Source: F1-120-MAGs118 sp013360535 (GTDB lineage: Bacteria; Planctomycetota; UBA1135; GCA-002686595). From it: a DNA stretch of 64,000 nt. The stretch covers positions 1 to 64,000 of the forward strand of contig JAPKHC010000013.1 in NCBI GenBank assembly GCA_026647215.1. Reading direction: 5' to 3'. The notes under the pieces are model-generated. The model was not told the DNA's origin and did no database searches. It saw only the letters and a program-made list of their open reading frames with translations. The position numbers and the translations under genes were made by a program. Of the stretch, positions 46,673 through 55,030 are shown piece by piece (the first letter of the stretch is position 1; the number at the start of each line of letters is the position of its first letter).

Positions 46673-48633
46673 GCGAGCGGCGACTTGGCTGGGCGGCGCT
46701 GCTCGCGCTGTTCGTGTTCGCCTTCGGGTTGCGCGCGGTCGCGCTCGTGCAGTACGAGGAGCGCCATCCGCAGGCGCAACGGCCGGCGATCGACGAGGCG
46801 AGCTACGACGCGTGGGCGCGCGAGATCGCCGGTGGCGAGCTCGTGGGCCGCGAGATCTTCTTCCAGGAACCGCTGTACCCGTACGTGCTGGGCGGCGTCT
46901 ACGCGCTCGCGGGCGACGAGCCTGCGGCGCAACGCAACGCGGCGCGCTGGATGCAGGTCGTCGCGGGAGCCTGTGCGGCGGCGCTCGCGGGCGCGCTCGC
47001 GGCGCGGCTCTTCGGGCGGCACGCGGGCTGGATCGCGGGGGCGCTGGTCGCGCTGCACCGGCCGGCGATCTGGTTCCCGGCGCTGCTCTTGAAGGAGAAC
47101 CTGTTCACGACGCTGCTCGTGGCGCTCGCGCTCGGCCTCGTGGCCACGCGTGAGCTCGAGGAGCGTGGCTGGCGCAAGCGCGAGCTCGCGGCGTGGCTCG
47201 CGCTCGGCCTGCTCGGCGGGCTCGGCGCGAACCTGCGCGGCAACCTGCTCGTGATGCTGCCGCTGCTCGCGCTGTGGCCCGTCGCGCGCGCACTCCTGCG
47301 CCGCCGCTGGACGCGCCGCGCGCTCGCTCACTCCGTCGCCTTCGGCTCCGGAGTCGCGCTCGCGCTCGCGCCTGTCGTCTTGCGCAACCACGCGGTCGGC
47401 GGACGTTTCGTGCTGACCACGAGCGGCGCAGGCACGAACTTCTACGGCGGCAACAACCTCGACAATCCCTTCGGCGTCGCGACCGAGTTCGACTGGGTGC
47501 GCGGGATCCCTGAACACGAGGCCGGCGACTGGCGGCGCGAAGCGAGCCGGCGCGCCGGTCGCGAGCTCGATGCGAAGGAGTCGAGCGACTTCTGGATGGC
47601 GGCCACGGTCGCCTCGATGCGCGAGAATCCGGCCGAACACGCGCGCATCCTGCTGCGCAAGCTGCGGCTCACGCTTGGGCGCTACGAAGTGCCCGACAAC
47701 CACTTTCTCGAGTGGGACGCGCGGTACGTGCCGCTGCTCACAGCTCCGTTGCCGGGTTTTGCGCTCGTGGGCACGCTCGGGCTCGCGGGACTCGTCGTGC
47801 TGGTGCTCGCGCGGCGGCGCGTGGACCAGGACGGGGTCGCCGATGGGGGAGCCGCGCTCGAGCTCGCGCTGCTCGGCGGCGCCTACCTCGGCACGGTCGT
47901 GCTGACCGTGACGAGCGAGCGCATCCGCATGCCGCTCGTGCCGCTGCTCGCGGTCTTCGCCGGTGGCCTGATTCCGCTGGCGGCGACCGCGCGGCGACGG
48001 CTGCTGCTCGCGCTGCCGGCGCTCGCGGCCAGCGCGGCGTTCGTGCTCACTCCCGTGTTGCCCGCGGGCGAGCTCGAGCGCGACCTCGACGAGCGCGACT
48101 ACAACCTCGCCGTAGCCTTGCTCGAGGAACACGACGAGAGCGGCGCGCGCGGCATCGTCGACGCGCTCGTCGCGCGCCACGCGACGAGCCCGCGCGTGCA
48201 GCTGCTCGCGGCGGAGCTCGACTACCGACGCGCGCGGCGCACGCTCGACACGGCGCCGAGGGGCGCACGGATGCCCGCGGCGACCGGCGCCGACATCGAG
48301 TCGGCGCTGCGCAAGCTCGAGGGCGTGTCGCGACGTGGAAATGCGCAGGAGCGTTTCCGCGCGGACCTGCTCGCGGGCGCGATCCGGCAGTTCCTGGGCC
48401 AGTGGGCCGAGGCCGAGGCGAGCTACCGCTCGGCGCTCGCTTTCGACGGAGAAAACCGCGACCTGCGGCGTCGGCTCGCAGTCGTGATCGCAGAACAGGC
48501 GATGGCCGGGCCCGCGGGCGAGTCGCGCGCAGCCCGCCTGCGCGAGGCGCTCGCGTTGCTCGAACGGCTGCAGGCCGAAGCTGCCGACCCCGAGCTCGCC
48601 GACCTCGCGGCGCGCATGCGCTCGCAGCTCTAG
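46669..48633 (+). CDS. Multi-spanning glycosyltransferase (ArnT/PMT-like) with C-terminal TPR-like region
   Basis: A 654-residue membrane protein. Residues 1-470 contain about ten membrane segments, with the conserved early luminal acidic region AIDEASYDAWARE and FFQEPLYPYVLGG typical of GT-C lipid-linked sugar transferases. The last 190 residues are hydrophilic and helical with TPR-like pairs (LLEEHDESGARGIVDALVA, WAEAEASYRSALAF). It would transfer a polyprenyl-linked sugar made by the preceding GT2 to an exported acceptor. The stop codon TAG is the first base triplet of an inverted-repeat element. Confidence 0.85.
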   Translation: MSERRLGWAALLALFVFAFGLRAVALVQYEERHPQAQRPAIDEASYDAWAREIAGGELVGREIFFQEPLYPYVLGGVYALAGDEPAAQRNAARWMQVVAGACAAALAGALAARLFGRHAGWIAGALVALHRPAIWFPALLLKENLFTTLLVALALGLVATRELEERGWRKRELAAWLALGLLGGLGANLRGNLLVMLPLLALWPVARALLRRRWTRRALAHSVAFGSGVALALAPVVLRNHAVGGRFVLTTSGAGTNFYGGNNLDNPFGVATEFDWVRGIPEHEAGDWRREASRRAGRELDAKESSDFWMAATVASMRENPAEHARILLRKLRLTLGRYEVPDNHFLEWDARYVPLLTAPLPGFALVGTLGLAGLVVLVLARRRVDQDGVADGGAALELALLGGAYLGTVVLTVTSERIRMPLVPLLAVFAGGLIPLAATARRRLLLALPALAASAAFVLTPVLPAGELERDLDERDYNLAVALLEEHDESGARGIVDALVARHATSPRVQLLAAELDYRRARRTLDTAPRGARMPAATGADIESALRKLEGVSRRGNAQERFRADLLAGAIRQFLGQWAEAEASYRSALAFDGENRDLRRRLAVVIAEQAMAGPAGESRAARLREALALLERLQAEAADPELADLAARMRSQL

Positions 48634-48812
48634 CCCGCATTTCTCACCAGAATCTACTGCGGCCGCGCTATCTCGGCGCATGCTGCGCGTTTGAAGCAGT
48701 TTCGATCCTCAGCGACCGTACAGGTCGCCTCCGGGTCGAAACCGCTCCAACCGCTTGCGAGCGCTCGAGCTATCGCGCCCTCGCTACGATTCTGGTGAGA
48801 AATGCGGGCTAG
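48630..48812. repeat. Inverted-repeat (MITE-like) element between convergent genes
   Basis: Arms 48630-48654 and 48788-48812 are perfect inverted copies of 25 bp (core GCCCGCATTTCTCACCAGAA). The 133-bp interior has no ORF of note. The stop codons of both convergent genes, TAG at 48631 and TAG (minus) at 48809-48811, lie inside the arms. A single related arm lies at 15983. It may be a small non-autonomous mobile element, a REP-type sequence or a large two-way terminator. No flanking target duplication could be established. Confidence 0.8.
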
Positions 48813-50689
48813 CTCGCGTTCGAGCCTGCGAACTGCAGCGTGTAGAGGCGCGCGTAAATGCCGCCCTGGCGCAGCAGTTCCTCGTGCGTGCCGCTCTCGC
48901 GCAGCTGGCCGCGGTGCATGACGAGGATGAGGTCGGCGCGGCGCACGGTGGAGAGCCGGTGCGCGATCACCAGCGCCGAGCGGCCCGCGAGCAGGTTCTC
49001 CTTGGCTTCCTCGATCTGGTGCTCGGTCTCGGAATCGACGCTGGCGGTCGCCTCGTCGAGCACGACGAAGTGCGGACGGCCCGCGAGCGCGCGCGCGATG
49101 GCGAGCAGCTGGCGCTCGCCGGTCGAGAGCGTGGCGCCGCGCTCCGCGACGGGCGCCTGCAGGCCTCCGGGGAGGCGCTCGATCACGTCCTCGGCGCGGC
49201 TCGCCTCGAGCGCAAGCTCGAGCGACTCGTCGCTGACTTCCTCGCGCTCCATGACGAGGTTCTCGCGCACGGTGCCCGCGAACAGGAAGTCCTCCTGCAG
49301 CACGAGCCCGAACTGCGCGCGGAGTGCCGAGAGGTCGAACTCACGCAGGTCGACACCGTCGATCGTGATGCGGCCCGAAGTCGGCTCGTAGAAGCGCAGC
49401 AGCAGGTTGACGAGCGTCGTCTTGCCCGCGCCCGTCGCGCCGACGACGGCGACGGTCGTGCCCGGGGGAATCTCGAAGCTCACGTTCGACAGCACCGGCG
49501 AGCCGGGCACGTACTCGAAGCCGACGTTCTCGAAGCGCACGTGGCCCGCGCGGGGGGCGGGCTTGCGCGCGAGCGCTTGCGGCGGCGACGAGATCGTCGG
49601 CTTGGTGTCGAGCACCTGGAAGATGCGCTCGGACGACGCAAACGCCGACTGCAGGATGTTGTAGCGCTCGCCCAGCTCGCGCACGGGATCGAGCAGCTTG
49701 TTGACGTACAGCCAGAACTGGATGAAGAGGCCCACTTCCAGCGCTCCGCCGGCGATGTCGACGCCCCCCGACCACAGGGTCGCGGCCTGGATGCCGTTGA
49801 CGACGAGGTCGAGGGCGGGGAAGAACAGCGCGAAGAGCAGGATCGTGCGGACGTTGGCCGTCAGGTAACGCTCGAGCAGCTCGCCGAAGCGCGCCGAGAC
49901 GCGCGCCTCGCGGCGGAAGACCTGCACGACACGCACGCCCGACAGCACCTCCTGCAGGTAGCCGTTGAGCCGCGAGAGCCGCGCGCGCACGTCGCGGTGC
50001 GCGTTGCGGGCGCCGCCGCGGAACACGAGGCTCACGCCGACGAGCAGCGGCATCAGCAGCGCGACGACCAGTGCGAGCTTCCAGTGCAGCGTGAACAGCA
50101 CCACGAGCAGCACGACGATGCGCACGAGGTCGAAGCCGAGCGTGACGAGCCCCGACGTGAACATCTCGTTCAGGTTCTCGATGTCGCTCGTGACGCGCGT
50201 GACGAGCGAGCCCGTCGGGCGGCGGTCGAACCAGGCGAGCTCGAGCGTCTGGATGTGTCGGAAGACCTTCGCGCGCAGGTCGGCGATCACGGTCTGGCCC
50301 GTGCGGCCGAGGTGCGCGACCTCGAGGTAGCGGAAGCAGGCCGTCACGACCGAGCAGGCGAGGTAGGCCGCCGCCCACAACCACAGGTTGCGGAGGTGCT
50401 CCGGGGCGATGTCGGAGCCCGACTGCGCGGCCCGATCGGCGATCGCGCCCTGCACGGGACCATCGATCGCCGAGCGCAGGATCCACGGACCCGCGAGCTC
50501 GAGGCCGAACAGCACCGCGAGCACGCCGAAGGCGCCCGCGAAGAGTTTCCAGTGCGGCCGCGCCTCGCGCGCGAGCCGCAGCGCGAGCTTCGAGTCCCAG
50601 ACGCGCCCGCCGACGAACTCCTCGACCGGATCGTCGTCGTCCTTGCTCGCGCCCGCCTTTGCGGGTTTCGTGCTCGCCTTCGTGCTCAA
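48809..50689 (-). CDS. ABC exporter half-transporter (permease-ATPase fusion), subunit 2
   Basis: A 626-residue MsbA/LmrA-type exporter: six membrane segments from residue 45 to 330, then an ATPase domain with Walker A GATGAGKTT, the signature LSTGERQLLA (LSxGE variant) and Walker B FVVLDEATASVD, followed by the H-loop ALVIAHRLS. The TTG start overlaps the stop of the partner gene (TTGA), so the two are a coupled heterodimer pair. Export of a lipid, peptide or drug is likely; the substrate is not visible. The stop lies in an inverted-repeat arm. Confidence 0.92.
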   Translation of the reverse strand: MSTKASTKPAKAGASKDDDDPVEEFVGGRVWDSKLALRLAREARPHWKLFAGAFGVLAVLFGLELAGPWILRSAIDGPVQGAIADRAAQSGSDIAPEHLRNLWLWAAAYLACSVVTACFRYLEVAHLGRTGQTVIADLRAKVFRHIQTLELAWFDRRPTGSLVTRVTSDIENLNEMFTSGLVTLGFDLVRIVVLLVVLFTLHWKLALVVALLMPLLVGVSLVFRGGARNAHRDVRARLSRLNGYLQEVLSGVRVVQVFRREARVSARFGELLERYLTANVRTILLFALFFPALDLVVNGIQAATLWSGGVDIAGGALEVGLFIQFWLYVNKLLDPVRELGERYNILQSAFASSERIFQVLDTKPTISSPPQALARKPAPRAGHVRFENVGFEYVPGSPVLSNVSFEIPPGTTVAVVGATGAGKTTLVNLLLRFYEPTSGRITIDGVDLREFDLSALRAQFGLVLQEDFLFAGTVRENLVMEREEVSDESLELALEASRAEDVIERLPGGLQAPVAERGATLSTGERQLLAIARALAGRPHFVVLDEATASVDSETEHQIEEAKENLLAGRSALVIAHRLSTVRRADLILVMHRGQLRESGTHEELLRQGGIYARLYTLQFAGSNAS

Positions 50690-52428
50690 AGCCCTGCGAG
50701 CTCCTCTTGCGTCTGCTGGCGCTTCCACGTGTCGGCGTACCAGCCCGGCTGGGCGAGCAGCTCGTCGTGGCGCCCACGCTGCACGATGCGGCCTTCGTCG
50801 AGAACGACGATCTGGTCGGCGTGGCGCACCGTCGACAGGCGGTGCGCGGCGAGGATCACGGTGCGGCCGTGGCTGGCCGAACGCAGGTTGCGCACGAGCT
50901 CCGACTCGGTTTCGGTGTCGACCGCGCTGAGCGAGTCGTCGAGCACGAGCACGCGCGGGTCGCGGGCTAGCGCGCGCGCGATGCACGTGCGCTGGCGCTG
51001 GCCGCCCGAGAGCGTGACGCCGCGCTCGCCGATGCGCTGGTGCAGGCCGCTGGGGAAACGCTCGAGCTCTCCCTGCATGCACGCCAGTCGCGCGAGCTCC
51101 TTCGCCTCGTCGTCGGAGAGCTCCTTTTCGGCGCCAAAACCGACGTTGTCCTTCCACGTGTCGCTGAACAGGAAGCTGTCCTGCGGCACGTAGCCGAGCG
51201 CGCCACGCAGCGTCGCGAGCGGCAGCTTGCGCACATCCACTCCGTCGAGCCGGATCTCGCCCTGCGCGTCGAACAGGCGCGCGAGCAGGTTGAGCAGCGT
51301 GCTCTTGCCCGAACCCGTGGGCCCGACGACACCGAGCACGGTGTTGGCCGGCACGACGAGATCGATCGCCTCGACGGCGGGTTTCGTCGCGCTCGGATAC
51401 TGGAACGACACGTTCGCGAGCTCGAGCCGCCCCTCGACCTCGGCGAGCTGCACCGCCTGCGCGGGCTCGGCGATCTCCGGCACGGTCTCGAGCAGCTCCT
51501 GCACGCGGCGCGCGCTCACCACCGAGCGCGGGTACACACCTGCCATCCAGCCCAGCGCGATGATCGGCCAGAACACCTTGGCCGTCAGGTCGACGAACTT
51601 GAACAGTTCACCCGCCGCGAGGCCGCGGTCGATCATCGCGAGGCCGCCGACGAGCAGGATCGGCAGCAGCGTCAGGTCCTTCGCCGTCCACGTGATCGCG
51701 TGCGTGATGCCGCGCGCGCGCGCGAGCTCGACCTGATGGTGCAGGTTCTTCTCGGACGACGCCTCGAAGCGCGCCGCCTGCTGGCGCTCGCGGCTGTAGC
51801 CCTTGACGACGCGGATGCCGGCGAAGCTCTCCTGCGCGCGATGCCCGATTTCCGCGAGCGTTTCCTGCACGGCGAGCGAGTGGCGCTCGAGCCGCGACGA
51901 CATGCCCCACATGCCGAGTCCCATGATCACCAGCGGCAGCGCCATCCACAGCGCGACGGTCCAGTCGAGCCACAGCAAGTAGCCGAGGCTCACCGGCACC
52001 ATCACGAGCGCGCCCGCGACGTACATCAGGCCAGGCCCGAGGAACATGCGCACGCTCTCGACGTCGCTCGTCAGGCGCGACACGAGGTCGCCCGAGCGGT
52101 TCTTGACGTGGAACGAGGTCGGGAGCGAGATCAGCTTGTCGAACAGGTCCTGCTTGAGCCGGACCTCGACCCAGCGCGACACGCACACGAGCCACCAGCG
52201 CTGCAGGAAGCGGAAGATGCCGCGCGCGATCGACACGCCGAGCAGGATCCAGAAGAGCCCCGCGAGGAACTCGGCGTCGGAGCCCGTGCGCAGGCGATCG
52301 AGCGCGTCGCCGATCAGCTTGGTGATCCAGATGTCGCCGAGCGACGCGAGCGGAATGCACAGGAAGCCCGCGAGCAGGGTCCATTTGTGGCGCAGGAAGC
52401 GCCGGAAGAGCACGGCAAGCTCGCGCAC
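50686..52428 (-). CDS. ABC exporter half-transporter (permease-ATPase fusion), subunit 1
   Basis: A 580-residue exporter half with five to six membrane segments and an ATPase domain: Walker A GPTGSGKST, signature TLSGGQRQR, Walker B VLVLDDSLSAVD. The Asp following Walker B replaces the usual catalytic Glu (DDS instead of DEA), so one of the two composite ATP sites of the heterodimer is probably degenerate, a known pattern for heterodimeric ABC exporters. The GTG start follows the upstream M28 peptidase stop by 3 bp. Confidence 0.92.
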   Translation of the reverse strand: MRELAVLFRRFLRHKWTLLAGFLCIPLASLGDIWITKLIGDALDRLRTGSDAEFLAGLFWILLGVSIARGIFRFLQRWWLVCVSRWVEVRLKQDLFDKLISLPTSFHVKNRSGDLVSRLTSDVESVRMFLGPGLMYVAGALVMVPVSLGYLLWLDWTVALWMALPLVIMGLGMWGMSSRLERHSLAVQETLAEIGHRAQESFAGIRVVKGYSRERQQAARFEASSEKNLHHQVELARARGITHAITWTAKDLTLLPILLVGGLAMIDRGLAAGELFKFVDLTAKVFWPIIALGWMAGVYPRSVVSARRVQELLETVPEIAEPAQAVQLAEVEGRLELANVSFQYPSATKPAVEAIDLVVPANTVLGVVGPTGSGKSTLLNLLARLFDAQGEIRLDGVDVRKLPLATLRGALGYVPQDSFLFSDTWKDNVGFGAEKELSDDEAKELARLACMQGELERFPSGLHQRIGERGVTLSGGQRQRTCIARALARDPRVLVLDDSLSAVDTETESELVRNLRSASHGRTVILAAHRLSTVRHADQIVVLDEGRIVQRGRHDELLAQPGWYADTWKRQQTQEELAGL

Positions 52429-52431
52429 GCG

Positions 52432-54309
52432 CTACCTCCCGCCGCCCGCGAGGGCGCGGATCTCGGCCGTCAGCGACGCGAGCTCGCGCTCGAGCGTCTC
52501 GGGCGTCGCCGCGCGCAGCGTGGGAAACGTCACCGAGCTGTACCCATCCTCGACGTTCGGCGCCCACAGCTGGTTGCGGAACCAGTCGCGCCCGGCGAGC
52601 TTCGCGCCCGCGAACTTCGCGTAGAAACGCTGCGCACCTTCGAGCGCCGGGTTTTTTGCCAGCGCGAGGGCCAGCTGCTCGAACTCGCTCGCGAGCCGCT
52701 CGCCGCGCTCCGCGCCGAACCAGCTCTCGCTTCCCAGCGCGCGCGCGTGCCCCGCGAACGCGCGCGCCGCCTCGGCGCCGTCGAAGGCGGCTTCCGTGCT
52801 CGCAAGCTCCGAGAGCAGCTCCGCGAGGAACATCCCCGCGAGCTCGTGCCCGACGAAACCCGGATCGAGGAAGCGCTCGACCATCCCGAAGTCGTCGAAG
52901 TCGGTGTGGTACTGGCCGCCGGAATTGCCGCCGAAACCGGGCTCGACGACCGGAATGCCGAGGTGGTGCGCGAACACCGCGTGGTCGGAGCCCGCGCCCG
53001 GCAGGCCGAGCTCGGGGCGGCCGTCGCGCGCACGATGGACCCAGTCCTCCCAGAGCGTCGTCGACGCACCGGGCACCGTCAGTCGCTCGGCGACCGTGCG
53101 CAACGTGCGCAGCATCCCCGGCGAGCCACCGGCGCCGAAGCGCGTGCCCGCGATCGACGCGTCGCAGTTGACGTACGCGATGCAGCGCTCGCGCAGCCAC
53201 GCCTCGTGCGCCTCGCCCCATTCGGTGCTGCCGATCAGGCCGAACTCCTCCGCGTCCCACAGCGCGATCTTGAGCGTCCGCCGCGGCGTCCAGCCGCCGC
53301 GCGCGCGCTCGCCGAGGATCTCGGCCGCGCGGACGAGCGCCACACAGCCGCTGCCGTTGTCGTTGGCGCCGCGCACCCACGCGTCGCGGTGGCCACCGGC
53401 GATCGCGAACGGCGCGTCGGCGGCGCTCGCGGGCAGCGTGGCGATCACGTTGCGGATCGTACGCAGCTGGCGCGGCATGTCGAGTTCGAGCGCGACCTCG
53501 ACCGGCCCCGGCCCGCGCCCCTCGAGCCTGCGCTGGATCTCGCCCGCTTCCTTCGCGCCGATCGGCGTGCACGGGATGCGCGGCAGGCGCTGCGTCAATT
53601 CCTCGAGCGAAAGCCGCTTCGAGTCCTCGCCGGGCCGCGGCGACGCGAAGCCCGGAGTGCTCGGATCCCCCGGAGCGTTCGCGATCGGGAGCACCGAACC
53701 GCGTTGCCCTTCGTGATCGGGCTTCCACGGACCTTCGGGCCACACTTCGCCCTTCAGGCCGCCGTCACCGGCCGGGTCGCTGAAGAGCAGCACACCGACG
53801 CAGCCGTGCTCCTTCGCAAGGTCGACCTTCACGCCGCGGTACGCGCGGCCGTAGCGCGCGAGCGCGATCGCCCCGCGCACGTCGACACCGGATTTCGCGA
53901 GCTCCTCGTAGTCCGCGCGCAGGCCGTAGCCGACGTCGACGACCTTCGCGCGCACGTTGCCGCTCGCGCTCCACGCGTTGTAGAGCGGCACGTCGCCGGG
54001 CGGGATCGCATCGGCATCGAAGCGCTCGACCCGCTGCGAGAGCGGCGCAGTCTCGCTCACGCTCGCCCAGATCTCGACCGAGATGCGCCGCGGGTACGAG
54101 AGCACGACCTCGCGCTCGTCGATCTCGACCTCCCAGCCGGCTCGTGCGAGCTGGCGCGCCGCGACCTTGGCGCCCTGCAGGCCGCCGCTCGTCCCGGCGA
54201 GGCGCGGCTCGGCCGTGAGCTCGAGCAGCAACGCGCGCGAAGGCGGCTCCTTCGAAGGGACTTCCTGCGCGAACAGACCGGCGGCGAGGGCGAGGAAGAG
54301 GGCTCCCAT
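52432..54309 (-). CDS. Exported M28 family zinc peptidase (glutamate carboxypeptidase II-like)
   Basis: A 625-residue exported aminopeptidase/carboxypeptidase. A hydrophobic N-terminus (GALFLALAAGLFA) ends in a signal site. A PA domain occupies roughly residues 110-260, and the peptidase domain carries the two-zinc ligands in AGGHRDAWVRGANDNGSG, the catalytic Glu in DAEEFGLIG, and a final His in GQYHTDFDDF, giving a layout like PSMA/transferrin receptor relatives. The ATG is preferred because TAGACT lies 13 nt upstream; a GTG 42 nt upstream would give a more basic signal peptide and is possible. It precedes the ABC exporter by 3 bp. Confidence 0.87.
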   Translation of the reverse strand: MGALFLALAAGLFAQEVPSKEPPSRALLLELTAEPRLAGTSGGLQGAKVAARQLARAGWEVEIDEREVVLSYPRRISVEIWASVSETAPLSQRVERFDADAIPPGDVPLYNAWSASGNVRAKVVDVGYGLRADYEELAKSGVDVRGAIALARYGRAYRGVKVDLAKEHGCVGVLLFSDPAGDGGLKGEVWPEGPWKPDHEGQRGSVLPIANAPGDPSTPGFASPRPGEDSKRLSLEELTQRLPRIPCTPIGAKEAGEIQRRLEGRGPGPVEVALELDMPRQLRTIRNVIATLPASAADAPFAIAGGHRDAWVRGANDNGSGCVALVRAAEILGERARGGWTPRRTLKIALWDAEEFGLIGSTEWGEAHEAWLRERCIAYVNCDASIAGTRFGAGGSPGMLRTLRTVAERLTVPGASTTLWEDWVHRARDGRPELGLPGAGSDHAVFAHHLGIPVVEPGFGGNSGGQYHTDFDDFGMVERFLDPGFVGHELAGMFLAELLSELASTEAAFDGAEAARAFAGHARALGSESWFGAERGERLASEFEQLALALAKNPALEGAQRFYAKFAGAKLAGRDWFRNQLWAPNVEDGYSSVTFPTLRAATPETLERELASLTAEIRALAGGGR

Positions 54310-54322
54310 GGTCAGGGCGAAC

Positions 54323-54328
54323 AGTCTA
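54323..54328 (-). promoter_or_regulatory. -10-like TAGACT of the M28 peptidase gene
   Basis: Minus-strand TAGACT, in the context ACTAGACTG, ends 13 nt before the ATG at 54309. The same context precedes the DUF3299 gene. Confidence 0.35.
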
Positions 54329-54372
54329 GTTCGTGCGGGCGCGCTTTCCACGCGTCGAGCGGCCTTGCGCGC

Positions 54373-55014
54373 TCAGCGCGCGTCCGCGAGCTCGACCTTG
54401 TCGGGCGTCATGCGGTACAGGCTCGTCACGACCTCGCCGCTCTTCGCCTCGCCGACCTGGAACGCGCCGTAGATCGCGATCGCGTCGAAGTACGAGTAGT
54501 CGACGCGCTCGTCGCCCGCGAGCGTCACTTCGACCCATTCGTTCAGGCGCGGCACCATGCCGAAGCAACAGCCGCCCGGATAGTTGGTCAGCAGGAACGT
54601 CTTCACGCCCGCGGAGTCGAAGTCGATCGGCTGCATGTAGCCGACGACGAACACCTTCTGCTTGTCGAGCGCGCGCACCTCGGGCGGGATCTGCGAGCCT
54701 TTCGAGCCCGGCGCGACGATGCCGGTGGTCTGCGACCACTCGTAGTCGTAGCTCGTCAGCAGCTCGAACTTCACCTCGCGGTAGCCCTCGATTTCCTTCG
54801 GAGTCGTCGTCGGCGGAGCGTCGGCCGCCAGGTTGACGCCGGTCGCGCCGGTGAGCGCGCGCACCTCCGTCGGCAGTGACTTGGGGTCGATCGCGGGCGA
54901 GGGCGCGCTCGCGATCGGCTTGCCGCGCACCTCGGCCGTCGCGGGCACCGGTGCGGGCTCTTCCTCGCACGAAACGAGGGCGAGCAGGACGAACGTCGTG
55001 GCCAGGCGGCGCAT
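54373..55014 (-). CDS. DUF3299 lipoprotein
   Basis: A 213-residue lipoprotein (lipobox ALVSC) whose C-terminal 140 residues match DUF3299 as I know it: PPEVRALDKQKVFVVGYMQP, FLLTNYPGGCCFGMVP with the conserved Cys pair, and VTLAGDERVDY. In gammaproteobacteria DUF3299 proteins occur beside ABC transporters of the FtsX type and have been linked to zinc. The ABC pair lies directly upstream here, which fits. Linker of about 60 Pro/Ala-rich residues follows the lipobox. TAGACT, overlapping the permease stop, may be an internal promoter. Confidence 0.85.
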   Translation of the reverse strand: MRRLATTFVLLALVSCEEEPAPVPATAEVRGKPIASAPSPAIDPKSLPTEVRALTGATGVNLAADAPPTTTPKEIEGYREVKFELLTSYDYEWSQTTGIVAPGSKGSQIPPEVRALDKQKVFVVGYMQPIDFDSAGVKTFLLTNYPGGCCFGMVPRLNEWVEVTLAGDERVDYSYFDAIAIYGAFQVGEAKSGEVVTSLYRMTPDKVELADAR

Positions 55015-55024
55015 GGGGAGGGCC

Positions 55025-55030
55025 AGTCTA
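55025..55030 (-). promoter_or_regulatory. -10-like TAGACT overlapping the permease stop
   Basis: The TAG stop of the permease gene is the first three bases of TAGACT, which ends 10 nt before the DUF3299 ATG. It may be a coincidence of the stop codon. Confidence 0.25.

Noticed and set aside
46438..48681. A 747-codon antisense open frame under the glycosyltransferase-TPR gene
   Set aside because: No domain recognised and composition is Arg/Glu-rich as expected from reading GC-rich codons backward; its N-terminal codons come from the repeat arm.
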